NCBI GenBank assembly: GCA_038522945.1
Contig: JBCBJV010000001.1
Location: 124,001 to 188,000 of the forward strand
DNA length: 64,000 nucleotides
Direction: 5' to 3'
Source of the DNA: MED-G105 sp038522945
Lineage (GTDB): Bacteria; Pseudomonadota; Alphaproteobacteria; Caulobacterales; Parvularculaceae
In this document: positions 1 through 7,198 of the stretch, piece after piece
How the letters are laid out: each line of letters opens with the position of its first letter
Numbering within the stretch: position 1 is the stretch's first letter
Notes under the pieces: model-generated
What the model was told of the DNA's origin: nothing
Seen by the model: the letters and a program-made list of their open reading frames with translations, nothing else
Database searches by the model: none
Program-made: the position numbers and the translations under genes

Positions 1-1181
1 GGTTGACGCAAATCGTGGCTGACTGATCTCAGAAGTCGCTCGCGCACATTATACTCTCGGCGGCGAAGTGCGGTTTCGTCAGCAAGCTGTGCATTGGCAT
101 GTTCTAGACTGAGGCGCAATCTAATGCTCTGGATAACAGGGCGGGATAGGAGCAATGAGAATAATGCGGCCATCACAAAAACAGCAATTGCCGCTATGAG
201 ATTAAGGAGCCAATCCTTCGGCTGGGCGATGAGTAAGGCCAGTAAGTAAGGAGTAAAAAGAGCGGCGGGGCCGATTACCGGAGATGTGTTCCTTGGCGCA
301 GCCAACGCGCCAATCATTAACCCCCCTATCGCCAAGCATGGAAGCACGAATGCAATTTCTGCGGTTGCTTGCGAAAAAACCAAGAACCAGGCGAGTGCTC
401 CCCAGGCACCAGCGCTCAGAACGTCGAATGTCGCCAGGCCAAGATCAAGCCGAGGATCATCCAACGCCAGGCGCTTAAGCCCCTCACGCAACACTAGGGC
501 TAAGACCGTCGTGCCAGTAACAATAACAAGGAATGCATAAACGATCGCCGCTGATGTGCCCGCCGCCATTAGGATCAACGCGACGCCAATTGAAGCGTTC
601 GCCGACATAATTGTCCAAAGCCAATTCTGTTTGAGCGCAGTCTCGCGAACAATAAGGCCAACGCCCTGTTCTATGTCTTTGTGCGTATCAAAGTGCAGAT
701 CTTGCTCGACACACGTTTCATCAGTCTTGTTTGAGAGCTTTTGTACCCCCAGCCACCAAAATACCGTAATGGAGGTAAAGATAGCCGGCGCATTCTTTAC
801 AACTCTCAAAAACAGCGTCTCAACGTGTTCTTGACCATCTGCGCCAGTATGGTCCATGGCGAAGCCCACGGCGGCTGTGCCCAAGACTGCCGGAAGGTAA
901 GCCGCAGCACCAATCAGAAGTAAGGTTTCTAATTGCCGCCATTTCGCTCGGGCGACCCACCAAGCGCATGGCAATGAGGCGGCGAGGAATTGTAATGCCG
1001 CAGTGCCGGCATTCAATGCGCCAAAGTTTGGCGCACCGATTTGGGCAATCAGTAGATTCATTATGAAGACAGTTACAAATACGGTCAGCGTTGCTGCTGG
1101 CAGCCCACTGAAAGCAAGTGTCACAAAGTCTCGCCAAACGGCTTCGCTCGTGTCCTGGCGTGATATTTCTCCCCCAGTCAT
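1..1181 (-). CDS. Membrane sensor histidine kinase, N-terminal part (cut by the left window edge)
   Basis: My reverse-strand translation from an ATG at 1181 is open to the left edge, about 393 codons. It shows roughly ten hydrophobic segments (residues about 15-350). A short coiled stretch follows and ends in the dimerisation/phosphoacceptor motif RSVSHDLRQ, with His389 at bases 17-15. The membrane region followed by an H-box is the layout of sensor histidine kinases. The catalytic ATPase domain, and any receiver domain, would lie outside the window. A GGGGGAG stretch sits just before the ATG, with slightly short spacing; an in-frame TTG lies 15 bases further upstream. The gene is divergent from the secreted-protein gene at 1375. 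The signal sensed cannot be told. The kinase call is firm; the exact subfamily is not. Confidence 0.75.
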   Translation of the reverse strand, partial: MTGGEISRQDTSEAVWRDFVTLAFSGLPAATLTVFVTVFIMNLLIAQIGAPNFGALNAGTAALQFLAASLPCAWWVARAKWRQLETLLLIGAAAYLPAVLGTAAVGFAMDHTGADGQEHVETLFLRVVKNAPAIFTSITVFWWLGVQKLSNKTDETCVEQDLHFDTHKDIEQGVGLIVRETALKQNWLWTIMSANASIGVALILMAAGTSAAIVYAFLVIVTGTTVLALVLREGLKRLALDDPRLDLGLATFDVLSAGAWGALAWFLVFSQATAEIAFVLPCLAIGGLMIGALAAPRNTSPVIGPAALFTPYLLALLIAQPKDWLLNLIAAIAVFVMAALFSLLLSRPVIQSIRLRLSLEHANAQLADETALRRREYNVRERLLRSVSHDLRQ

Positions 1182-1374
1182 TTCTCCCCCATGCAAAAGG
1201 CAAAGAAAGCGCGAATTGAGGCATTTATGAGGTTAGTACGCCATTTGCCCGTCAACAGAATTCCACGAAATTGCCGCTCTTTCTACCCCGCCTGGGTGAT
1301 CCTCCTACCGCCTATTCATCGGCATCCTGACTGTGTGGCCGGATGGTGCCACGCTTTAAACAGGAGCTATTACT

Positions 1375-2520
1375 ATGTTTGTGAAAAAAAGCCCGATCCT
1401 TAAGGACTCGCTGAAGTGGGGCACTGTGAACCGACAACGCCACCAACTTCAGGCATCAATCTGTCTTGGCGCGGCGCTGGCAATGGCCGGAGGTGTCATG
1501 ATCGTCCCGGCGCAAGCGCAACTGCGTGAGCGCGATTGGTTCACGGAGCGGATGGATAAGCGATTCCATCTCCGTGGCCGGTGTTGGATGTCAAATGGTG
1601 GCGGCGATGAGGTCGTCGACTACACAAGCCAGATCTCAAAGTCGGTGGGGACGGTTCTCTCGAAGATCGACGTACCTGTCGTCAAGGTCGTAGGAAAAGC
1701 CTTAAGTGGCGCTGGGGAAGCAGTGAAGTACGTTAAGGAAGTGACTCCAGAAGATGGACACGCCAAATGCATCGTGAAGAAGCGCAAACGACCCAACGGC
1801 GCCATGCGCGCCAGTGGTAATGTTACCGTCTTTATGCAGACCTTTTCTTTTGCAGGAACGGCCGGTAGCACCGTCGCAGTCACTGGAGCAAGCCGCGTTA
1901 AGACCTGTCGTGGAAATGATAGGTGTACGTTGATAATGCGGCCTTCTGAGGAGCTCACCCCTGTCGGCGCGACCGCCTGCATCGAGGCAAAGGGTAAGTC
2001 CCGGGTAGTTCATGTCGGACTGGTACCGGATGTACTCAAAGAGCAACTGATTAGTCAGGGAGCAAAACTCAACACGACGTGCGCAAATCGGAGTGGATGG
2101 GCGTTGCCTGCGGCTGAGGTTTTGCGAACTTCAACACAAGTGATCAAGCCTGCGGTACGGCTTTCAACAACGCCGTCGGTCAACCCAGCGATTTTGGGAG
2201 CTGCGGCGGCACGGAATACCTGCGAGAACGCCGTACAAGGCAAAATAGCGTGGGATTATAATGGATCACGTAGTTGGAATGCCTCCAATATCCAACGGTT
2301 GTGCGCGGGTGCCGAAACATCACGCGAGCCTGCGGCCTGCTTTGAGAAGGTGATGCACGGCGGTGTCGATTGGGGCGGTGGAACCAAATGGCAGTGGAAA
2401 AATGCTATCAACCTTTGCGAAGGCACAAGTAGTCACCGGACAACGATTTCCTGCTTTACTAGCAAAATTGGACAAGGTGTTGCCTGGAGCCAAGCCATTC
2501 AATCCTGTGAAAGCCGATGA
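1375..2520 (+). CDS. Secreted protein with three C-terminal Cys/Trp repeats, function unknown
   Basis: 381 residues. AGGAG lies 9 bases before the ATG. A long charged N-region precedes a hydrophobic core and an AQA-QL site that fits signal peptidase I (about residue 49), so the protein is probably periplasmic or outside the cell. The C-terminal 100 residues hold three related units of about 38 residues, beginning near Cys283, Cys322 and Cys360. Each follows a pattern like C-F-x-x-K-[IV]-x-x-G-[VI]-x-W, then W-x-x-A-I-x-x-C. Paired cysteines per unit suggest disulfides formed after export. The middle part has scattered cysteines and no domain I recognise. It stands alone, ahead of the zinc-related cluster, with its own upstream region. 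No function is assigned. Confidence 0.75.
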   Translation: MFVKKSPILKDSLKWGTVNRQRHQLQASICLGAALAMAGGVMIVPAQAQLRERDWFTERMDKRFHLRGRCWMSNGGGDEVVDYTSQISKSVGTVLSKIDVPVVKVVGKALSGAGEAVKYVKEVTPEDGHAKCIVKKRKRPNGAMRASGNVTVFMQTFSFAGTAGSTVAVTGASRVKTCRGNDRCTLIMRPSEELTPVGATACIEAKGKSRVVHVGLVPDVLKEQLISQGAKLNTTCANRSGWALPAAEVLRTSTQVIKPAVRLSTTPSVNPAILGAAAARNTCENAVQGKIAWDYNGSRSWNASNIQRLCAGAETSREPAACFEKVMHGGVDWGGGTKWQWKNAINLCEGTSSHRTTISCFTSKIGQGVAWSQAIQSCESR

Positions 2521-2546
2521 TTATTGACTAAGCGGGGAGAAGAAAT

Positions 2547-2573
2547 GGGGCCGCTGGCAGTTGTCGCGGCCCC
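2547..2573 (+). terminator. GC-rich hairpin downstream of the repeat protein
   Basis: A perfect 8-bp stem (GGGGCCGC / GCGGCCCC) with an 11-base loop starts 27 bases after the stop codon. No T-run follows, so it may be a processing or pause hairpin and not a classical intrinsic terminator. Confidence 0.35.
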
Positions 2574-2678
2574 GACTGGTAAGCCCCGCACAAGTTTTGC
2601 CTTCGTCTCCGCCACATTCACCGTCAAAAAAGAGGCCCAACCGGGCGCGGCAACCTCATCTTTTACCAACACCAATAA

Positions 2679-2693
2679 TGTGTTATTATCACA
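2679..2693. promoter_or_regulatory. Candidate Zur-type operator before the His-rich gene and the Fur-family gene
   Basis: TGTGTTATTATCACA is an imperfect palindrome with perfect TGTG/CACA ends and an AT-rich core. It ends 2 bases before the ATG at 2696. Known Zur operators are AT-rich palindromes of the TGTTATAACA type. The site lies ahead of a gene pair that includes the Fur/Zur-family regulator, so autoregulation by zinc is an inference. It would also overlap the ribosome-binding site region. Confidence 0.4.
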
Positions 2694-2695
2694 AG

Positions 2696-3310
2696 ATGTC
2701 GGGGAGCAATCTTAAGAAGTACCCTGGGGTGGGTCATGTCCCCGTTAGCGTGAATGGCCGGATCATAGCGCTGTTCTCAGCCGTATTGATGTGCTTTGCG
2801 AGCATCCACAATGCCGCTCACGACTACAGCCACGTTCAATTCGTCCATGAAAACAAAGACGCTGAACCGGACCGGTACGCCGGATTAGACGAGCATCAAG
2901 ACCACGCTCACTTAGCGGACGGTCATTCAGATCACAGGCAGTTTTGGCGCCCGCCTCTGGGCGACGGCCGCGGCGATCATGGGACCGCCGACCCCAAAGA
3001 TGACCACCATGACAACGTTTCCCCCTTTAATCACCGTTTTAGTCAGCACCGCCGTGATAGTGAAAATCGAAGTATTGGCGCGCATAGCACGATAGAGGAC
3101 GAGGACCATCACGATCATGACAGTGGATGCCTGGCATTCCATGTCGTCGCAGAAACGCCTGCTGACGCTGCAGACTTCTTTGCAGGCGACCTAGCCCCTT
3201 CGGTACTTTTCGCAGACGTCGTCTCTTCGAGGGCCCGGTCGCCAAAAATCGCCCTTGCCCCTGGAAATCGTCTACCAAGAGGGCCGCCTTTTTCATCTTC
3301 TAGAGTCTGA
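2696..3310 (+). CDS. Histidine-rich membrane-anchored protein, probable metal binder
   Basis: 204 residues from the ATG at 2696. This start is chosen over an in-frame ATG at 2561 because it gives a normal N-terminus: a short basic region, then a hydrophobic segment at about residues 20-35. The rest is dense in His and Asp (many HDH, DHH, HxDH clusters between residues about 50 and 150), as in extracytoplasmic Zn/Co/Ni-binding proteins. The C-terminus is basic and Pro-rich. The Fur-family gene begins 46 bases downstream on the same strand, which makes a two-gene unit likely. I do not recognise a named family. A role as a zinc scavenger or metallochaperone is inferred from composition and neighbours. 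Confidence 0.6.
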   Translation: MSGSNLKKYPGVGHVPVSVNGRIIALFSAVLMCFASIHNAAHDYSHVQFVHENKDAEPDRYAGLDEHQDHAHLADGHSDHRQFWRPPLGDGRGDHGTADPKDDHHDNVSPFNHRFSQHRRDSENRSIGAHSTIEDEDHHDHDSGCLAFHVVAETPADAADFFAGDLAPSVLFADVVSSRARSPKIALAPGNRLPRGPPFSSSRV

Positions 3311-3356
3311 CAAGCGAGCGTCTTGAAGGCGCTCTTCAGGAATTTGGAGATGGAAT

Positions 3357-3809
3357 ATGGACACCCTCACAGACGGTGCGGGCATAGCCTCAGGTCAGTG
3401 TGAAGCTTCATCTGACGGACAACACGAACCCCGCCTAACCCGGAATGAAGTCCTGGTGCTTGATGCGTTGAAGTCGGCAAGCCGGCCGAAAAAAGCCTAC
3501 GATCTTCTCGATGAGTTGCACGATAACGGGATCCGTGCACCCATGACGATTTATCGTGCATTGGAAGGCCTCTCGGCCAAAGGCTTTGCCCAGAAAGTTG
3601 TAAGTCAAAACGCCTTCGTTTGCGTCGACAAAGACGATAAATCAGACGTCAAAGCAGTCATCACATGTAGCCAGTGCGGCGAGATTCGCTTGGTTGCTGT
3701 CCCAGAGGCGAAAATCAAAGCCCTATTGGGTAACGCGAAAATGGAAATCTCTGGGCTGGTAATCGAAGCCAAGGGCGAGTGCCCGAGTGGAACGGGTTGC
3801 CGGGGATAG
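3357..3809 (+). CDS. zur: Fur/Zur-family metal-responsive transcriptional repressor, probably Zur
   Basis: 150 residues. An N-terminal extension is followed by a winged-helix DNA-binding domain (residues about 28-85) containing the family hallmark TIYRALEGL. The C-terminal metal-binding/dimerisation domain has the structural zinc pair CSQCGE (Cys104, Cys107). Two further cysteines near the end (Cys142, Cys148) fit the C-terminal Cys site of Zur proteins. Zur represses zinc-uptake genes when zinc is sufficient. The zinc-related neighbours (His-rich protein, DUF1826, Zrg-like ABC operon, MerC) support Zur over Fur, Mur or PerR. It follows the His-rich gene by 46 bases and is probably co-transcribed with it. 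Confidence 0.8.
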   Translation: MDTLTDGAGIASGQCEASSDGQHEPRLTRNEVLVLDALKSASRPKKAYDLLDELHDNGIRAPMTIYRALEGLSAKGFAQKVVSQNAFVCVDKDDKSDVKAVITCSQCGEIRLVAVPEAKIKALLGNAKMEISGLVIEAKGECPSGTGCRG

Positions 3810-3971
3810 GGTTTCTCTCCGTGCAGCCTGCAAACCTTTTCGTCGATCAACAGCTGGCTGCTTTCGTTTAGTGGTCAGTGGTTTGCGATGGAACCAAATG
3901 ATCCGCCTATGCGATGTCATGGCGGGACATTCCTTTAACTGGCAGCGGTTTGGTCCTTCCGGCTGCTATGA

Positions 3972-4178
3972 ATGCTATGTTGGGAAATCGCCAGATACAT
4001 GGCCTTTCAAAATGCAAAAACTGAGAGCGCTCACCCACCATATGTCATTGAAGCTGATTATCCCCACATATTGAGCGAAGGGATTGAACAGTCCGTCGGA
4101 TTGATCATTTGGCGCCGGGATCTTTCGGCCTGTCTAACCAAAGCCGCCCAGTGGTTGGTACCGAAGCCCGTCAATTGA
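3972..4178 (+). pseudogene. N-terminal piece of an interrupted DUF1826 gene
   Basis: This reading frame runs in phase with the DUF1826 gene that follows and stops at TGA 4176-4178, immediately before its ATG (TGAATG). It encodes a segment with IIWRRDLSACL, which resembles the conserved [VI]-x-[IV]-W-x-R-x-L block at the N-terminus of DUF1826 proteins. The two pieces together (about 219 codons) match the usual family length as I know it. The simplest reading is a full-length gene cut by one nonsense codon. Other options are a base-call error, or two proteins made by re-initiation at TGAATG. The natural start may be the ATG at 3972 or the one at 3999. Confidence 0.6.
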
Positions 4179-4634
4179 ATGTTCGAGTTGACGCCAAGCG
4201 ATCAAGTTAGCTGTGCTGACTTAAGAGAATTGGCTCAATCCGAAGCGGGCGGAAAACTTAAGTCGATCACAGACGACCTTATCGATCTTTCAACTATGTT
4301 TTCTGAGGCCAACGGGCAGCCTGACCTTTTGGTCAAACTAGAAACGATCGAAGATGATCGTTGCAGGAAATTCCACCTGGATAATGTCAAAGCGCGACTT
4401 GTCGTCACTTATCATGGCCCGGGAACGCAATGGGTCACACCAGGTGATGAAGAGCGCGCTTTGCATGAGCAGACTGCCTTTACAGGGCCAATCAGTGAGG
4501 TCGCCGTAGGCAATGTGGCCATGTTCTTCGGCAAAAAGAGTGATCGCGCCACTTTGATCCTTCACCGTTCGGCGCCGATCGAAAGTCGCAAGTTGCGCCG
4601 TCTTGTTGCGGTTATTGATTTCGCCAGCGCTTAG
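4179..4634 (+). CDS. DUF1826 domain protein, C-terminal two thirds
   Basis: 151 residues starting right after an in-frame TGA. The family core is visible: CRKFHLDNVKARLVVTYHGP near residues 63-82, followed by a GTQW block and a late LILHRSAP motif, the usual hallmarks of DUF1826. The family has no proven activity. It is often found near zinc-related genes, and here it sits downstream of the Fur/Zur gene. Translation could start at this ATG by re-initiation from the upstream piece, but the N-terminal block of the family would then be on a separate peptide. Whether the protein works is uncertain. Confidence 0.65.
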   Translation: MFELTPSDQVSCADLRELAQSEAGGKLKSITDDLIDLSTMFSEANGQPDLLVKLETIEDDRCRKFHLDNVKARLVVTYHGPGTQWVTPGDEERALHEQTAFTGPISEVAVGNVAMFFGKKSDRATLILHRSAPIESRKLRRLVAVIDFASA

Positions 4635-4691
4635 AACGAGACAGAATTTTCAACGCTTGTCGATGCCCCATTGGAAGGGGCGTACCCTCAG

Positions 4692-5390
4692 CTATTTGAG
4701 TTTCAAGGTAGGCGTATCCCGTGTCAGACGATCGGCAACCTGCTTGGCGTCTCCGATAAAGACGGCGTCAATCGTTTCAATTGCTTTGAAGGCGTCCAAG
4801 CCTGACACAGAGAGAGCCCGAAGGCGGTCAGGCGCACCACATTCAAAGACATAGCTGATCTCAACCTGATTTGAGTGGATGTCTTCATTTTCATCTTCAT
4901 GATCGTGATCATCGTCATCATCGTGATCATCGTCGTGATCATCGTCGTCATGGTCATCGTCTGTACGCGAGGTGTGATCATGGTGATCTTCATGATCGCC
5001 ATGATCTTCATCGTCAGCATCATGATGGTCATGATCGTCCAAGAACCCGTCAGGAAGGACAACATTGGCCGGCGTAGACAATACGCACTGGCCGCCGCCG
5101 TCCAAGGTCACGAGTTGAGTAGAGCCCGAGAGTGCTTCGAAGGATTCACGCACCACTGTGCGTTCCTCTGTCGTCGCAGGCGTGTGCTCAAAGCCAAGAA
5201 CATCAATTGCCGGGCCTTCTAGGGTCACCGAAACGACGTCGCCGTCAAGGGCGGCAAAAAGTTCCCACGCGCCGTGAACATGAGCTTCATGGGCACGATG
5301 CTTATCGTCTTCCGCGGCTGCGTGTCCCACGGCCAATGCCGACGTCATCATCGCTATCGTTAAGAAGTTTCGTCTTGAATTAGCCATCAT
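4692..5390 (-). CDS. ZrgA-family (DUF2796) zinc-binding periplasmic protein
   Basis: 232 residues. An N-terminal signal peptide ends near AAA-ED (about residue 26). The segment HRAHEAHVHG that follows is the family N-terminal His motif. The middle is a beta-rich domain with a lone Cys near 102. An Asp/His tract at residues 118-172 follows, and the closing domain contains the YVFECG motif. ZrgA proteins belong to the Zrg zinc-uptake system described in Vibrio. This is the last gene of the minus-strand operon with DUF3299, permease and ATPase genes. Its start overlaps the DUF3299 stop by 11 bases (ATGATGGCTAA), implying translational coupling. A second ATG three bases in is an equally good start. 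Binding zinc for delivery to the transporter is the likely role. Confidence 0.8.
   Translation of the reverse strand: MMANSRRNFLTIAMMTSALAVGHAAAEDDKHRAHEAHVHGAWELFAALDGDVVSVTLEGPAIDVLGFEHTPATTEERTVVRESFEALSGSTQLVTLDGGGQCVLSTPANVVLPDGFLDDHDHHDADDEDHGDHEDHHDHTSRTDDDHDDDDHDDDHDDDDDHDHEDENEDIHSNQVEISYVFECGAPDRLRALSVSGLDAFKAIETIDAVFIGDAKQVADRLTRDTPTLKLK
4875..5039 (-). repeat. Low-complexity GAT/CAT-type tract coding an Asp/His run
   Basis: The minus strand is a degenerate run of GAT, GAC, CAT and CAC codons encoding about 55 residues, nearly all Asp, His and Glu, inside the ZrgA-like protein. Short units such as GATCATCGT recur on the plus strand. The tract is prone to slippage and probably varies in length between strains. 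Confidence 0.75.
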
Positions 5391-5928
5391 AAACTTCCCA
5401 CCGTTGGAATTCTAACGTGTACGCCGCATTGCCGAGGTCGTTAAGGTGTTTTTCCGTTCGCAGGATACCAATCGCCCAAATTGCGTTCCACATCCCGCCG
5501 AGATCCGTTGCCTCTTTGGCTGTCACATAGACCATCTGGTTCGGCGGCGGAGGCGGAGTGTGAATACACGCCCCGAAGTACGGTACCAGAAGAAACTCTG
5601 AAATTTCACCGGACGCTGAATATTCAAACGGCAAAACAAATCCCGGGATGCGAACTAATTTACCGTCGAGCTCTGGCACCACGTTGAATGACCCGGTCTG
5701 CACCGGCATGCCGCCCATCATCGGATCGCTCTCTGAATGGCCAAACTGCGCCATACCCTGTTGCACTGCATACAGCTCATCAAGGCGCTCATACTCGCCC
5801 TCTGGCATTAGCTGTTCCCAGAAAAGAACCAATGGCTCTTCGGCAACCGCGGGCGTCGCCATCACTAATAGAATGCTAAGAAGGCACTTCTTCAAAACTC
5901 GCATCATCGTCCGGAACCTCATCCTCAA
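5380..5928 (-). CDS. DUF3299 exported protein of the zinc-linked operon
   Basis: 182 residues. A basic start and hydrophobic core with an AVA-EE cleavage site (about residue 29) indicate export to the periplasm. The DUF3299 signature is clear: GFVLPFEY, then LLVPYFGACIHTPPPPPNQ, with the conserved Cys and His. The family has no proven reaction. The conserved Cys/His/Pro motif could bind metal. The gene lies 3 bases after the permease stop and overlaps the ZrgA-like start, so it is part of one polycistronic unit. Vibrio Zrg operons also contain accessory exported proteins. The family call is strong and the function is inferred. Confidence 0.8.
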   Translation of the reverse strand: MRMRFRTMMRVLKKCLLSILLVMATPAVAEEPLVLFWEQLMPEGEYERLDELYAVQQGMAQFGHSESDPMMGGMPVQTGSFNVVPELDGKLVRIPGFVLPFEYSASGEISEFLLVPYFGACIHTPPPPPNQMVYVTAKEATDLGGMWNAIWAIGILRTEKHLNDLGNAAYTLEFQRWEVYDG

Positions 5929-5931
5929 CCG

Positions 5932-7197
5932 TCAAATCCTGACCGTCAGCCCATCACTCAGAGACTGCCTATAAGCAAGCCAGCCGGGCAAGAACCCAAC
6001 CAGAAAGCCAATCAACACAACGCCCCCCGCGATATAAAAGTCGTAGGCAGAAAATTCAAACCTCCCGAGGGGAAAGCCCGCGAGGGTTTCAATCGGCCGT
6101 GCGAACGCGGAGAGCGCCACATTTACCACAATTGAGCCCACCAATGCGCCGATAGCCGCAAGAATAGTGGATTCCAGGACCAAAAGGAAAAAGACATCCC
6201 GACTTTTGGCGCCGACCGACCGGAGGATTGCAATTTCTCGCCGACGCTCATTCAAACTCGTGAGGATTGTCGTCAACAGCCCCGTCAGTCCCGCCGCCAC
6301 AACAAGAATAGCGATCCCCCGGAGCGCCTGCTCTGCCGCTCCAACGGTGCGCCAAAGCTGAGAAAGGGCAACGCCAGGGATCACTGCCGAAAGAGCCTCT
6401 GATCGGAAAGTGTTGACTTCTCGTTGGTATCTAAGGACTGCGCTTTTGCTTTTAAGCCCCACTAGAAACGCTGTGATCGCATCCGGTTGCAGCTGGTCAG
6501 GATCAAGATTGGACGGGTCGAGCGCCGCCGCCCCGCCTATGGGCCGCATGCCATTGTTCCATCCGACGTGAACTGCTTCGATCCCTTCCAAACTCACATG
6601 CACCGTCCGGTCCACAGGCGTGCGCGTTGGCTCAAGGATACCGACAACCCTAAAGGGTCGGTTTTTGTGGTCAGCAAACCCTGCGCTTTGAATCCCGTGG
6701 GAGATGTCAAACTCATCTCCGAGTTTATAGTCGAGCTTTTGAGCCACTTCGGCACCGAGGACCGCATCGAAAACCTCTTCAAAAACGACACCTTCAGCGA
6801 GAGACAGGTTGGTCTTGGAGCCGTACCGATAGTGATCAAAATAGTCCGTAGACGTGCCGAGTACACGATGGCCGCCATGGGAGTCCCCAAGGGAAATGGG
6901 GACCGTCCAGGCGACGTCGCGCCGACCGGCGAATGCCTCGTACGACTCCCAGGAAACATTCGCGGTGGGATCACCAATGCGAAAAATAGAGTAAAGCAGC
7001 AAATTTATGGATCCTGATCGAGCGCCGACAATCAGGTCAGTTCCCGACACCGTTTGCTCAAAACTTGAGCGCGCGCCAACCCGGATCTTCTCAACGCCGA
7101 GCAAGAGCGCCGTGGAAATGGCAATCGTCAATATCGTGAGAATTGTCGTTGCCGCACGTGCAGCGGCACTTTTCCAAGCAAGGCTGATCAGGTTCAT
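5932..7197 (-). CDS. FtsX/MacB-type ABC transporter permease (Zrg-like system)
   Basis: 421 residues. One N-terminal membrane segment (about residues 15-35) is followed by a large periplasmic domain of the MacB_PCD type (about 40-280). Three more hydrophobic segments in the C-terminal FtsX domain include the ERRREIAILRSVGA coupling motif. It begins one base after the ATPase stop. Permeases of this type usually perform mechanical work on periplasmic partners and are not channels. In this operon the partners are a DUF3299 and a ZrgA-like protein, which points to zinc acquisition. It is homologous in fold to LolC/E at 18.3 kb but is a separate system. Confidence 0.8.
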   Translation of the reverse strand: MNLISLAWKSAAARAATTILTILTIAISTALLLGVEKIRVGARSSFEQTVSGTDLIVGARSGSINLLLYSIFRIGDPTANVSWESYEAFAGRRDVAWTVPISLGDSHGGHRVLGTSTDYFDHYRYGSKTNLSLAEGVVFEEVFDAVLGAEVAQKLDYKLGDEFDISHGIQSAGFADHKNRPFRVVGILEPTRTPVDRTVHVSLEGIEAVHVGWNNGMRPIGGAAALDPSNLDPDQLQPDAITAFLVGLKSKSAVLRYQREVNTFRSEALSAVIPGVALSQLWRTVGAAEQALRGIAILVVAAGLTGLLTTILTSLNERRREIAILRSVGAKSRDVFFLLVLESTILAAIGALVGSIVVNVALSAFARPIETLAGFPLGRFEFSAYDFYIAGGVVLIGFLVGFLPGWLAYRQSLSDGLTVRI

Positions 7198-7198
7198 C

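Noticed and set aside
820..1224. 134-codon minus-strand frame
   Set aside because: It is out of phase with the histidine kinase frame, which has clear membrane segments and an H-box; this one has no domain features.
3787..4074. 95-codon plus-strand frame after the zur-like gene
   Set aside because: It overlaps the end of zur and the DUF1826 N-terminal piece, with no recognised domain and no clear ribosome-binding site.
3972..4634. DUF1826 TGA as a selenocysteine codon
   Set aside because: The family has no known selenoprotein members, no SECIS-like stem was recognised after the TGA, and the following ATG suggests a nonsense change.
4665..4681. GCCCC/GGGGC hairpin between the DUF1826 and ZrgA genes as a terminator
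   Set aside because: The stem is only 5 bp and no T-run follows on either strand.
4871..5222. Plus-strand frames opposite the Asp/His tract
   Set aside because: The His/Arg/Asp or Ile/Val repeats are mirror images of the GAT/CAT codon run of the ZrgA-like gene.
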